DNA of 64,000 bases from [Mycobacterium] stephanolepidis. GTDB taxonomy: Bacteria; Actinomycetota; Actinomycetes; Mycobacteriales; Mycobacteriaceae. The translations under genes and the position numbers were made by a program. The notes under the pieces are model-generated. The model worked only from the letters and a program-made list of their open reading frames with translations, was not told where the DNA came from and made no database searches. The DNA lies in contig NZ_AP018165.1 of NCBI RefSeq assembly GCF_002356335.1, positions 2,666,001 to 2,730,000 on the forward strand. The letters run 5' to 3'. Below are positions 63,583-64,000 of the stretch, in pieces. Position 1 is the stretch's first letter. Each line of letters begins with the position of its first letter.

Positions 63583-63610
63583 GGAACCAGACTAGGACGA
63601 CCGTGCCGGG

Positions 63611-64000
63611 CTAGGCGTGCGTCCCCGCCAGTGCACAGGCCATCTGAACGTTGTGCGCATCGGTGTTCAGGTCGTTGGCCTTCCCGTTTACACCGTCCAC
63701 CGGTGCCCGGACACCCATGAGGATCATCAGCTTGTTGGCGTTCGTCGCCCACGAACGCATCGGATCGGCGATCGCCGGGTCCAGCTCCGGGGTACTTGCC
63801 GCCTCATTGGCGAAGGATGCGGCCTCACGGAGCGCGGTTCGGCCCGTGCCATTGCTGGACGAGACGTACGTGTCGCTGTAGTTGCCTTCCATACCGGCCA
63901 GGTTCTCGGCAAAATCGGAGTAGTTGGTGGCCGCGTAATCAAGTGCCGTCGCGAACTTGGCGCACGCCTCGATGGCCGCCGGAGCGGCGCTATCGGAGGT
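63611..64000 (-). CDS. Unknown protein, partial (C-terminal 129 residues)
   Basis: The open frame continues past the window edge on the minus strand, so only the C-terminal 129 residues are seen. They are helix-rich with two Cys (AAIEACAKFATALDYAATNYSDF and NVQMACALAGTHA) and a central SSSNGTGRTALREAASFANEAA segment. The composition resembles small exported mycobacterial helical proteins, but the N-terminus is not available to check for a signal peptide. It lies 28 nt upstream of ribE on the same strand. No family recognised. Confidence 0.65.
   Translation of the reverse strand, partial: TSDSAAPAAIEACAKFATALDYAATNYSDFAENLAGMEGNYSDTYVSSSNGTGRTALREAASFANEAASTPELDPAIADPMRSWATNANKLMILMGVRAPVDGVNGKANDLNTDAHNVQMACALAGTHA

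Noticed and set aside
62923..63700. FMN riboswitch upstream of the rib genes
   Set aside because: Neither the 96-nt gap before ribBA nor the 28-nt gap before ribE can hold an RFN element, and none of its conserved pieces was seen.

Overview
The window is high-GC chromosomal DNA from a mycobacterium, most likely a rapid grower of the Mycobacteroides (abscessus/chelonae) type. The backbone genes follow, from memory and mostly inverted, the M. tuberculosis order from about Rv1470 (trxA) to Rv1412 (riboflavin synthase). That backbone is suf, mptB and ABC genes, ctaA, qor, ctaB, tkt-tal-zwf-opcA-pgl, secG-tpiA-pgk-gap, whiA-yvcK-rapZ-uvrC, then ribH-ribBA-ribE. No PE_PGRS genes, insertion sequences, phage genes, CRISPR arrays, tRNAs or rRNAs were seen. 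Species assignment is inference.

Layout. 1-3.05 kb: thioredoxin (cut by the window edge), an Old Yellow Enzyme homologue and two tandem-duplicated lipoproteins. 3.05-9.34 kb: a complete sufR-B-D-C-S-U-T iron-sulfur assembly operon on the minus strand, with a SufR-type operator at its head. 9.45-12.84 kb: the mannosyltransferase MptB and a two-gene ABC exporter. 12.85-27.2 kb: an accessory block absent at this position in M. tuberculosis. It holds an NTF2-like protein, a tandem TetR regulator, a complete mce operon (yrbEA-yrbEB-mceA-F), and on each side of mce a DUF2236 protein paired with a 74-78 aa two-helix membrane protein. The right-hand DUF2236 gene is frameshifted in a homopolymer.

27.3-31.5 kb: heme A synthesis (ctaA, ctaB) around an ATP-grasp protein, a small conserved protein and a quinone oxidoreductase. 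31.7-38.3 kb: the pentose phosphate operon. 38.5-40.0 kb: a three-gene cassette resembling type VII (ESX/Esp) accessory or substrate genes, inserted between pgl and secG. 40.3-43.7 kb: secG, tpiA, pgk and gap, with a strong terminator after secG. 43.7-50.1 kb: an MFS transporter, whiA-yvcK-rapZ and uvrC.

50.1-60.6 kb: a second accessory block between uvrC and the rib genes. It has small exported proteins including a hemophore-like protein, a lipoprotein gamma-glutamyltransferase, and an ethanolamine catabolic set (aldehyde dehydrogenase, permease, EutB, EutC, GAF-domain regulator) with no microcompartment genes. 60.7-64 kb: a PH-domain membrane protein, ribH, ribBA, ribE and a truncated unknown protein.

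The least explained parts are the two DUF2236/small-membrane-protein modules bracketing mce and the esp-like cassette. Several start codons (mptB, ctaA, tkt, tandem TetR) sit 6-7 nt after a TANNNT box, which suggests leaderless transcripts.
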